A stretch of 64,000 nucleotides of DNA, taken from contig CP034977.1 in assembly GCA_004026145.2 (NCBI GenBank), forward strand, positions 5,331,298 to 5,395,297, written 5' to 3'. Below are positions 1-8,526 of this stretch, in pieces. The notes beneath the pieces are model-generated. The model had not been told where the DNA came from. It made no database searches and saw only the letters and a program-made list of their open reading frames with translations. The position numbers and the translations under genes are program-made. The stretch comes from Takifugu bimaculatus (taxonomy: Eukaryota > Chordata > Actinopteri > Tetraodontiformes > Tetraodontidae). Position 1 is the first letter of the stretch, and each line of letters starts with the position of its first letter.

Positions 1-213
1 TTGTCTGGTTGCCCGGTTGCCCGGTTGCCTGGTTGCCTGGTTGTCTGGTTGCCCGGTTGCCCGGTTGCCCGGTTGCCCGGTTGCCCGGTTGTGCCTGGTT
101 GCCTGGTTGCCTGGTTGCCTGGTTGCCTGGTTGCCTGGTTGCCCGGTTGCCCGGTTGCCCGGTTGTCTGGTTGTCTGGTTGCCTGGTTGCCTGGTTGCCC
201 GGTTGCCTGGTTG
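1..213. repeat. 8-bp tandem repeat (GGTTGCCC/GGTTGCCT), cut by window edge
   Basis: About 26 copies of an 8-base unit GGTTGCCY run from the first base to about 213, with occasional GGTTGTCT variants and one short slip near 90. Because 8 is not a multiple of 3 and the unit lacks stop codons, three forward frames stay open and read Leu-Val-Ala-Trp-Leu-Pro-Gly-Cys repeats; these are repeat artefacts. The array continues off the left edge. Confidence 0.95.
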
Positions 214-559
214 CTTTCCAAGTTCAGAGCTCTTCTTCTGTTGCTGCCCCATTTTGCGGCGTGTTAGCAGGGGAGGTAAAGGTCCTGTGTCAGAGCAGGG
301 CGGCGGCAGCGTTTGGGGGGGGGGGGAGTCTCCAGGATGGGGGCATTAATCATTATTGGCGCACACCTTCGTCCCCGACGCACCCTGACGGCCCTTCCAC
401 CCCTGACATAAATCATCATTCCCCCACAATAGATCCCGTCTCTCGGCCGCGCCGGGAAAAAGTGTGCTGGTCGTATTGATTTTCCCTTCTCTCCCTCTGC
501 CCCCCCCCCCCCCCCCCCCCCCCCCCACCACCAGCAGCCGACCGCACTGCTGTGTCATT
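214..559. other. Non-coding, with poly-G and poly-C tracts
   Basis: No gene seen. The segment holds a 12-base G run at 315-326 and a 27-base C run at 500-526, both in otherwise ordinary mixed sequence. Confidence 0.7.
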
Positions 560-1080
560 ATGAAACATAACTGATCTGAAATTCATGGAATATTAAATAA
601 AGTTTATGAGGGCGCTCTACTGTACGCACCCCCTTCATCAAGCTCCTCAGTTTTCCATTGACGGCGGAAGCATGAAAAGAAGGAAAAACGGGGGGGAAAG
701 TGCCATAAAAATTACAAAGCATGCACAGTGCTATTATACTGCTATTGATTTGTTTTTCAAGCACACCTTGGCTGAGAAGAGTCGCTCCCAGAGATTAGAA
801 AATGCCCCAGAAAACAAGAGGAAAGCCAGGAATCGGCCCGGAAAACCAGACGGGCTTTGAAACTTTGGCTAAGCGCGCAGGAGCCCGGCTAATTTATTCT
901 CCTTATAAATGAAGACGTTCCGTCCATGTGGGACAAAGTTGGGCCAGAGATTAGTCAGTTTTAAACATCGCTCGTTGAGCTACGGCATCGTTCCTGACAT
1001 CGGAATGCCGGCGTAGGCTGGGATAGCCTGTCGGAATTACGCCGCAAAAACACGTTAGCGAGAAATCTCGTCTGTTTTAT
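560..1080. promoter_or_regulatory. Candidate conserved non-coding element
   Basis: Complex AT-rich sequence without simple repeats. It includes an ATTAAATAAAGTTTA stretch near 591 and a TAAAAATTACAAAGC stretch near 706, and several homeodomain-like cores. An 84-codon open frame (606-860) has no recognisable protein and no splice context, so a regulatory reading is preferred. Conservation is untested. Confidence 0.3.
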
Positions 1081-1136
1081 TTCAGTCGTGCTGTAAATAC
1101 CAGATGTAAATATCAAATTCGCCCGGCTGGGAGGGA

Positions 1137-1200
1137 CGGTGAGCGCTCACGTTCCCGCTCACGTTCCCACTCACGTTCGCATTCCCGTTCCCATTCCCGT
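1137..1200. repeat. Degenerate CACGTTCC/CATTCC short tandem repeat
   Basis: Repeating CTCACGTTCC and CCATTCCCGTT words form an irregular 6/12-base periodicity. The reverse strand reads as a Gly-Asn peptide that has no other coding support. Confidence 0.8.
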
Positions 1201-1324
1201 TATTTTGAAATAACGGCAAATTTTTTTCCAGTTTTCTAACAAGGGAACGACACAAAATGTCTCCGGGTGCAAAAGCATTCCTCTTTTCTTTAAAGCAGAG
1301 AAAAGACCAAGCGTGACCCTTCCT

Positions 1325-1391
1325 TGGCACACGCACACGTGCACACACACGTGCACACACACACACGTGCACACACACACGTGCGCGCACA
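1325..1391. repeat. Compound (CA)n/(CGTG) alternating purine-pyrimidine tract
   Basis: CA dinucleotides are interrupted four times by CACGTGCA palindromes and finish in GCGCGC. Strict purine/pyrimidine alternation over more than 60 bases makes it a potential Z-DNA former. Confidence 0.9.
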
Positions 1392-2619
1392 TCATTCGGC
1401 TCACTTTAATCTCAGGCAAACCTTTCACTTCATCTGGCCACAGATTAGCCCAGCATGGCGATGGAGGGGGGTTGACAGGTGGGAGTGGGAGAGCTGGAGA
1501 GGCCGCCGGGGGGGGGGCGGGGGGGTGGGTATTGGTGGGAGAAGTGGGACTCTGAACCGGGCCAGGATTAGAGTCGGGAGTGGGAGGGATATTAATGTAA
1601 AACGGAGGGGACAAGCGCGCTCCTGTCCAATTACGCTGCTCCCTGTCACTGCCAACCGGGGTGCAAACAACAGGAGGAAAGGATTAATTGCCTCGGACTC
1701 TGCCCCCACTACAGGCCCAATTATGGCAGCATATTGGGTCGCAGCACCGGGGCACCCACTGCTGTGAGGGGAGATGGTGTGAAATATTCAGCCAGGTTTT
1801 GCAGTGGGGGGGGGGCAGGGGCTTGGGGAGGACAGGGAATGATGTGAGCGCTCCATATCAAAGTTACTGCAGCAGATACTTTAGCTACAGGAAACCACGT
1901 TCAGTCGACACCCCCATGACCCCATCAGAACCGGATCCAGGCCTTTGATATGGGCGCCGGCTCCAGGGTTGGACCTTGGGCGTGTTTGGCCCCCCAGGAG
2001 GGACACCAAAGACGGTGGTTGGGAAGGACGGAGCCGTTAGCTTAACAATGGGTGTGTAGCTTATGTTCACTCCAAACTTTGGCTCTCTAACGTCAGGAGG
2101 AGGCCGTCCGGGCGCCATCAATTGTCCAAACGAGCAGCTCTCACCTTGCTAAATGGACAGTTTGGGACGGCGGTCCGGAGGCACAGACGCTGCTCGCGGA
2201 AAAAAAGAAAAAGTTTGGGAACGTCTTGGCAGGTCATTAACGCGATAAAGGATCGTCGGGCTGAAATCAGGAGGCTGCGAATGAGACGTTCTCCTCAAAA
2301 AGAAAGAAAACCCTGGAGCGTTCTCGGCCTCCGGAACGTCGGGACGTCCCATTTTCCTGTTTTATCACGTCTCCCGTTCAGTCCTCGTTGAGGGAAACCC
2401 ACACATGGACTGGGACCAGAGATTATGGAGATCAAAGGCCAAAGAAGGTCATTTCATTTCTCATCTATCACCTGGTTCTTTGATCTTTTTATTGTGGAAG
2501 TCGAGGCGAGCTTCCACGGAAAAGCACAAAAGCTCTTCCGTCATTTAACGTGCTGGTTGAGAGAGAGGAGAAGGTGGCGGTGGTCACGCGGCCTCAGGAA
2601 CGGCCATAAACAGGGAGAT
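1392..2619. other. Intergenic, nothing recognised
   Basis: Mixed composition with short G runs near 1509-1524 and 1807-1816. Open frames on both strands are short, overlap each other and resemble no family. Confidence 0.6.
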
Positions 2620-2880
2620 CTTTAGATGAGGCCCAGTATTGAGCCGAAGGAAACGACCCAGTAGATTCCAATCAGAGCAGGAAATGGGAGCGGAGTTAGC
2701 GATAGCAAGCAGGAGGCGCCCGGAGAACACACAAGGAGCACCTTGACGGATGCCCACTTCATGAATTTTGAATTAAATTGGCCCTTGATGAATTTGGAAT
2801 GCGGTAGCTCTGCTCCAAAGCAATAGGAATCCAATAAAATGTCGGCATCGTGCAAATAAAGCCATACGTTCCCCCGGACC
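2620..2880. promoter_or_regulatory. Candidate conserved non-coding element
   Basis: Unique AT-rich sequence, with a CATGAATTTTGAATTAAATTG core near 2760 and an AATCCAATAAAATG stretch near 2828. No splice sites or protein similarity seen. Confidence 0.3.
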
Positions 2881-3699
2881 CAGGAATGAGCCTCAGGTGA
2901 GGAAAAATGACTGCGGTGGCGGGACGCCGCGGCCGAGGGCGGCGGGGGAGAGAGGCGAGAAGAGCGGGGAGATGAGAAAAAGAGGTCCTGATACGAGGGA
3001 GGTGGCGACAGACGGAGAGGCTCTGATACGAGGAGGAAGGAGCGGCGGCGAGAGAGCGGCGGCGAGATGGAGCGAGGCTGAAATGGAGGTGGAAGGGGGG
3101 TTTGTGAGGGGGGTGGACGGGGGCGTCGGGGCCAGGGATTCTAGCACATTAGCTCTGTCCTTTTGAGTGGAAGGGAACATATTGGTGCAGGCCAATCCCC
3201 ACATGGGGCCCCGGCAGCCTGGAGCTCATCAGCCAGACATGCCAGGGCCCGGAGTAAATCAGGAGCCCCGCTCCGAAGGCCCAATTTCCCCAGAGGAGCC
3301 CAGTCACAGCTACTCAAATCAGCCCCGGTGCCGGAGAGATGTCGGTAATCTGCTCCCATCTCCACCGCCGCTCGCAAAAAACCTTTCCAACACGTCTCAA
3401 ACACGCCGCCGGGGCGGGCGGGGCGGCGCCAGGAGGTGGAAAACCCACTCGAAGAAACTTTTGTCCCGGAGATCGGATCAAAGACTGGGATCAAAGGGAT
3501 GTAGGTGTTCCTCAAAGGAAGGTGGGAGCAGGAAGAACAAAGCAGGTGCTTTGATGGCGGCGGGCTGCGCCAACGCTCAGGGGCGTGTCTGCTGGTCTCA
3601 GGACGACTGGCATCGAACGTCCGTGGCGAGGGGGGAGGGGCTTTAAGCGTAAACCCTTTTGCACCGGCAGAGCGGCGGCCGCCTCTCTCCCACCAGCGT
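2881..3699. other. Purine-rich then GC-rich intergenic DNA
   Basis: 2930-3120 is strongly purine-biased (GAGAG/GGCGG words). From 3160 to 3700 both strands stay open for long stretches, including 223 codons on the minus strand. The translations are compositionally odd and match no domain, so low stop density from GC content is the likelier explanation. Confidence 0.6.
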
Positions 3700-3900
3700 G
3701 TGCATACTCTAATATGACTAATGTTTCTCCTCCAAGCCCCCCCCCCGTAATAAATGGAGTGCCATTTCACACAATGGCCGAGTCGGGCCTGATATTGATT
3801 AACTCTCATCATCGACTCCCGACGCCCGCTTCCTTGATTTATGATTGTCTGTTATTTTTACATTAGCTGTCAAATTCATCTTGTCTGTCCACAGCCGGGG
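3700..3900. promoter_or_regulatory. Candidate conserved non-coding element
   Basis: Contains GTAATAAATGG, TGATATTGATTAAC and a TGATTTATGATTGTC run. TAAT and TGATT homeodomain/TALE-like cores are clustered in repeat-free sequence next to a long CA array. Confidence 0.3.
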
Positions 3901-3923
3901 TCGGTCTGGGCACACGGTAAACA

Positions 3924-3957
3924 GCACACACACACACACACACACACGCACGCACGC

Positions 3958-4033
<76 letters not shown>
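3924..4033. repeat. Compound (CA)n(CGCA)n(CA)n microsatellite
   Basis: About 110 bases: a CA block, a central CGCA tetranucleotide block (about 3948-3993), then a longer CA block. Alternating purine-pyrimidine throughout, so a candidate Z-DNA segment. Confidence 0.97.
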
Positions 4034-4036
<3 letters not shown>

Positions 4037-5520
4037 ATCACTAGCTTTGTTTTGTCAGACATGCTGCAGATAGAAATCCACCCAGAATCCCATTAGCAGC
4101 AGTTAGCACTTTAAAACTAGCATCTTTTAAGGCTGCAGTTTGAAGTCGTCGTTTCCTTTAATTGGATGAAATGGGGCTGATTAGGGGGCAACGCTGGATC
4201 TCCAAACACAGACTTTCCTGGTCAAACAGATTCATTTTTTTAACACAAATCACGAAGCCGCTGTGAGACATCAAAGCCACAATAAAACAGGAGTAAATTA
4301 GCATGTGTTGTCGCTGTGTAAAACAACATATTTATGAGATTTATGAGAGCGCAAACCTGCAATTTGACCTGAATTTTCCCCACCCTGTGTAACCCCCCCG
4401 CCCCCCCCCCAACAACTTTGAAATCATTTCAATAATGTTCCGCAGATGTTTCTTTGTGCTTTGATGGACAGTCTCCATTCGCAGGAGCCAATTTCTGCTT
4501 GTCTATTTGGAAATTGGACGTGGCGGCAGCCCGGTGATCAGCCCCCCCAGTTTAACAATGGTGTCCAGCAATTTCACGAGCCGCTATCTCGCCCCCCCCC
4601 GCCCCCCCCGCCCAACCCCGACTGAACTGGAACAACCAAATGTCAAGGTACACAGGTCCGAGTGGCTGTAACCTCTGTTTTCTGTTCTCCCACCCCCTCC
4701 TTTCAGCCTGGCGGCGTCCCCCCCCCCCCCGGCAAGTGAAGCGATAATAACAGACAGGCCGAAGCGAGGTTGTGTTTGGGCGAAGCGGGACGGCGGCTCT
4801 AATGGCAGGGCTGTCTGCTCCCCCGGACCCGCTGGCTCGGAGGTTCATTGAGATTCCATTAGAGGCGGCGGGAGCGCTTTCATTGCAGCCTTCCTCCGGT
4901 TTTCCTGACACTCACACGGGGATCACTGTAAATTGGCTCTGTCATAGCGGACAATTTTTGAGACGCGAAGTAAATTAAACATGTAATCACACAGAAAAGC
5001 GCCGCCGCGGGTTCCCAACACTTGACTCCCGGCCCCGAGGCGTTGCGCTAGCTTGTTTTCATTCCTCGTTATGCCCTCGGATCTTCGCCTCCATCTTCTC
5101 ATTGACACCGAACTGTTTGCTTTCCCAGCACCGGGAAGAGGAGCCGGCGCGGTCCTTAACGACGCCTGGACGCCGCTGACGATGTCACACAGACCTCCGA
5201 TCCACCTCTCGTGGAGGAACCCAGGGAAACGCACGATCTGGATCTGTGCTAGCCGACCCGTGGAGCAGAATTCCTCCTTCTCCGCCTCCTCTCCTCCGTG
5301 TTCCTGTGATTAAGCCGTGGCGTGTTGTCTCTTCCCATCGGCGTGTGGCGGCTGACGGCCCCGGCCAAGTGCTGCTGGCGGTCCCGGGACCTGGAGGAGC
5401 GTGAGTGGAGCAAACGGTCCGGATCAAAGCAGCGCGTAGGCTGAAAAATGAGTTCCCTGCCTTGTAATTCCGCGGCGGGGGCCGATAGCATCGGGCCGCG
5501 GCGCGCTATCAGGCAGGTAA
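4034..5520. other. Intergenic, no gene recognised
   Basis: AT-rich to about 4350, then GC-rich with C runs near 4386-4410, 4592-4610 and 4720-4731. A GTTTGAAATCATTTCAATAATG-type palindromic patch lies near 4418-4440. No coherent exon was found. Confidence 0.55.
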
Positions 5521-5892
5521 CACCACCCACTGACTGTAATCGCTAATGACGCTACTATTGAGTTTATAATGCGCTAAATGATGCAGACTCCCACTCCAGA
5601 TAAACACGTCCCAAATAAACGATTTGGGTGGTAATTGCGCTCCACCAGTGGCCCGTTAATAGATTTGGGTCTCTGATGAAAGGGTTAACTCGGTTTCTGA
5701 AGTATCCCCTCTCGCTGGCTCATTGCACTCTCATTTCTACGGAGATCTCGGCATTCCCTCGGTTATCAGCGCACTTAGAAAGAAAACCTAATTAGACAAA
5801 AAGGCCTTTTTTCCTCATTCCCTAATTAGGTCCTTAACATAATTAGCAGGTGATGTTAATAACCCTCTTTTAAAGCCTATTAAAAGGCTGTT
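5521..5892. promoter_or_regulatory. Strong candidate enhancer/CNE with paired palindromes
   Basis: Repeat-free AT-rich block. CCTAATTAG occurs at 5787-5795 and as the perfect palindrome CCTAATTAGG at 5821-5830. Between them lies the perfect 14-base palindrome AAAAAGGCCTTTTT (5798-5811). A further TAATTAGC follows at 5840, and AGCC/GGCT arms flank TATTAAAA at 5874-5889. TAATTA is the classic core for paired and Antennapedia-class homeodomains. The enhancer role is inferred from site density. Confidence 0.45.
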
Positions 5893-6590
5893 TGAGAGCA
5901 AGTAGTGGAGAGGAGGTGGCCTCTGGGCAGCCAGGCGAGCCCCTCCGAGGGACCTGGCGAGGACAGCTGAGCATGCTGGGAGTGTTCCATCATCGCTGGA
6001 GTGCCACTGTATTAGTGGTCCTCATCGGAGGCCGCGGTCAGGCTTGGAATTACAGGCCCTTGATCACAGATGAAGGAATGAATTAAAAAGATTCTTAGTA
6101 TTTATGAAAGATGTTGATGGGAGTCTGCCCAGGTCCTGTGTGTAGGATTTGGATCCCTCTAGTGGTGAGAATAGAGACTGCAGGACGGGAGAACATTAGC
6201 TCTCTTATGCTACAGAAACAACACTCTAACACACACGGTGGGGGGGGGTCTAACACACATGGGGGGCGGGGCTTCAGTATTGATGACAATAGATGAAGGA
6301 TGAAATCCGTAGCTTCATATTTGTGTTGATCTCTTTACAACTGAGACCCAAAGTTCTAATTCTCCTGCTTGGATGATGCAGAGGGGAGCTGCGGATGTGG
6401 GAAAAGGGGCTCGTTCCAGCCACTTTTCCCACCTGAAGCCGTCAACGATGTTGCTTTTTCCTTCTTCCTTTTGCCTAACTGGGATTTTTGCGCGTGTGCA
6501 TTCGACTGTTGGAAGAGACGAAGCTCCGGAGTTCATGTCAGGTTCAGCCGGCGCGCAGCAGCACTCCAGGTGATGGATTGACCAGTTGCT

Positions 6591-6593
<3 letters not shown>
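5893..6593. other. Intergenic, no gene recognised
   Basis: Ordinary mixed sequence with short G runs at 6239-6248. One CTCF-like core is listed separately. Confidence 0.55.
6154..6165 (-). promoter_or_regulatory. CTCF-like core motif
   Basis: The minus strand reads CCACTAGAGGGA, one mismatch from the CTCF core CCASYAGRKGGC. Confidence 0.35.

Positions 6594-6628
<35 letters not shown>
6594..6628. repeat. (GT)n microsatellite
   Basis: Perfect GT tract of about 17 repeats, 13 bases upstream of a perfect CTCF core. Confidence 0.97.
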
Positions 6629-6630
<2 letters not shown>

Positions 6631-6641
6631 CGCGGCACAAA

Positions 6642-6653
6642 CCACCAGGGGGC
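6642..6653 (+). promoter_or_regulatory. CTCF core motif
   Basis: CCACCAGGGGGC matches the CTCF core CCASYAGRKGGC exactly. Occupancy is not inferable from sequence. Confidence 0.5.
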
Positions 6654-6792
6654 ATTGTGTATTCAATAATGCAACCCAGGAAATTACCATAGAGGCAGAA
6701 CAGGGCGCATTGTCACTAACTGGCCTCCAGTGAAATATTGTTGACGGGGTTCAGGGGGGGAAAGTGCTGCAGGTTCCAGTGAGCAGCCTGGT

Positions 6793-6864
6793 GAGGAGGA
6801 GGAGGGGAGGAAGGAGGAGGAGGAGGAGGAGGAGGAGGAAGAGGAGGAGGAGGAGGAGGAAGAG
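6793..6864 (+). repeat. (GGA)n trinucleotide repeat
   Basis: Imperfect GGA/GAA tract about 70 bases long, purine-only on the + strand. The forward frame reads an Arg-rich peptide with no other coding support. Confidence 0.95.
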
Positions 6865-6879
6865 GCCGCCGCCGACCAG

Positions 6880-6965
6880 AAGAGCCCAGTCCTCGTCTTT
6901 AATTAAGTATCTGAAACATCAATTTAAATGTAAATATCGGTGGTGCAGCACCACTCATGCGTAAA
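6880..6965. promoter_or_regulatory. Candidate conserved non-coding element
   Basis: Contains TTTAATTAAG, CAATTTAAATGTAAATATC and the near-palindrome GTGGTGCAGCACCAC. The latter includes a left half of an RE1/REST-type site (CAGCACCA); no right half is visible. Confidence 0.3.
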
Positions 6966-7698
6966 TTAGAGGGTTGGCCCAGCCGCGCCGCTCCCTCTCT
7001 CCTTCCCAAGTCCCTCGCTCACTTACTCTGACATCTGCTCACAGCTGCCTGGCCCAGGGCTGTCCCCCCCCCCCCGCGCACGCCCACGTGCACGCGCAGC
7101 TATTCCTTACGCACGCGGGCGCCACTTGTACTGTCAGCGATGAAGTTGGTGACAGCCTGCTGCTTATTGTGTTTTCCCCTCCCTTCCCAAGCGGTCCCGT
7201 CTCTTCGGGATGACAAACGGCGAGCGCTTCCTCATCACGCCGTTCAGGGACGGCGCGGCGGGCGGCTGATTGAGGCCGCAGCTCACAGACGCTTCTTGCC
7301 CTAATGTACGCTGATGTGTCTCTTTTAAAACTGGGAGCTGGACTCAGAGCTGCCAGATTCCCGGTTCATCCACGCGCTGCACCTTGGGATGATCCCGAAA
7401 GGTCCCCGGAAGTGGGATGAAAGGTGGGAAATGTGAGGTGATGCACCCAGGATCGGTCCGTTACACAGCCGAAATACCGGGAAACGTGGGGGAAAGTTTA
7501 GAAGTGGGCCTTCCAAAGTTTTGGAAGGATTTCATTAATGGAAAAACCGGAAGATCGGGGCCGGACCGGATGCCAGGACCAAACAGTTGAAGGGCAGGAA
7601 TGAAACTCGCAACCTGTGAGGTGAAACTAAGCTTCCAACTCATGTACATGGATGTAAGTACTGGCACCGGGGCCGCGGCTCTGATTGTCTTGGCTCTG
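6966..7698. other. Intergenic, no gene recognised
   Basis: GC-rich with CACG/GTGC words near 7078-7100. No splice-compatible exon or RNA gene seen. Confidence 0.55.
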
Positions 7699-7759
7699 GT
7701 GTGTGTGTGTGTGTGTGTGTGTGTTGTGTGTGTGTGTGTGTGTGTGTGTGGGGGGGGGG
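7699..7759. repeat. (GT)n microsatellite ending in poly-G
   Basis: Two GT blocks joined by a GTTG interruption near 7723 and followed by a run of ten or more G. Confidence 0.97.
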
Positions 7760-8394
7760 TCTTTACTCGGCCCCTCTTTCGGCCAATGAGGGCAGAGCAA
7801 CAGGAAGACGCTCCTGTGCTGCTGGGATTGATGATGTGGAGGGGGGGTTCCTCTAACAACCCCCCGAGGAGGCCCTCCCTTCCTGTTGCCCCCCCCCATC
7901 CACCTCGCCACTGGTCGTGGAGGAAGACATCAGTCTGCATCACCTCGCCACCCTCGAGCGGAGCTGATTAAGCAGCTCATATTCCGTCATTTAAGGGTGA
8001 AGTGGGGGGGTCGGAAGTAGACTGTGTGTCCAATATCTGCCTTTTGGTGTCCTCCCTCAGTCTCGATGAGGGTATTATGGGATGACACCCGGGTGTGGAG
8101 CCGCGGGGAGATTTTGGCTCCAGATTTCAGCCCCTGTTCCATCTGCCACTGCTGGTTTGCTGACGGCTGGTTGAGCGCGGCTAAAGGAATTAGCATTGAC
8201 ATGTTCGCTCTGCAGAACAATGTAGCTTTTAAGTGGCGGCGGCGCCGCTCCTCACGGCTCCACGTGGATGAGAACCTGTTAATCGGTTAGACGGCGCTAA
8301 TCTGAAGTGAGAGGCTTCAACAGGTTGGCACATTTCCACAGGTTTTCCCCCCGTTAGCGCCGCCGCCGCCTGTTGAATTAGAGCGTTTGTTCTG
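7760..8394. other. Upstream flank of dcst2, no other gene
   Basis: Mixed sequence with scattered C/G runs. No head-to-head partner gene (for example dcst1) is visible on the minus strand, although that is the mammalian arrangement. Confidence 0.6.
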
Positions 8395-8525
8395 CCAATC
8401 AAACGAGAGAATAAAATTTAGGAGGAGGAACTGGACCTGAGCAGGGTCGCAGCAAAAGTGGGCGTAGGTCACCACACATAAAAGAGAATTGTCTCTTGCT
8501 TCATCTGCTTTGATCTGATGACGTC
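8395..8525 (+). promoter_or_regulatory. Putative dcst2 core promoter
   Basis: A CCAAT box lies at 8395-8399 and a TATA-like CATAAAAG at 8477-8484, a typical spacing of about 80 bases. A TATA at this place would start transcription near 8507. That leaves a leader of only about 19 bases before the first ATG (8526) or about 130 bases before the second in-frame ATG (8637). The motifs are seen; their use is inferred. Confidence 0.4.
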
Positions 8526-8526
8526 A
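8519..8526 (+). promoter_or_regulatory. Full-consensus cAMP-response element at the start codon
   Basis: The palindrome TGACGTCA is the canonical CREB/CREM/ATF site, and its last base is the A of the first ATG. CREM binding at such sites is a known driver of post-meiotic male germ-cell genes, which fits a sperm-specific product. Binding here is inferred. Confidence 0.5.

Noticed and set aside
1..479. Overlapping forward frames at the left edge
   Set aside because: They are products of the 8-base tandem repeat.
3141..3812. 223-codon minus-strand frame
   Set aside because: No domain, no splice sites, irregular composition, and overlapping + frames are similarly open; GC content explains it.
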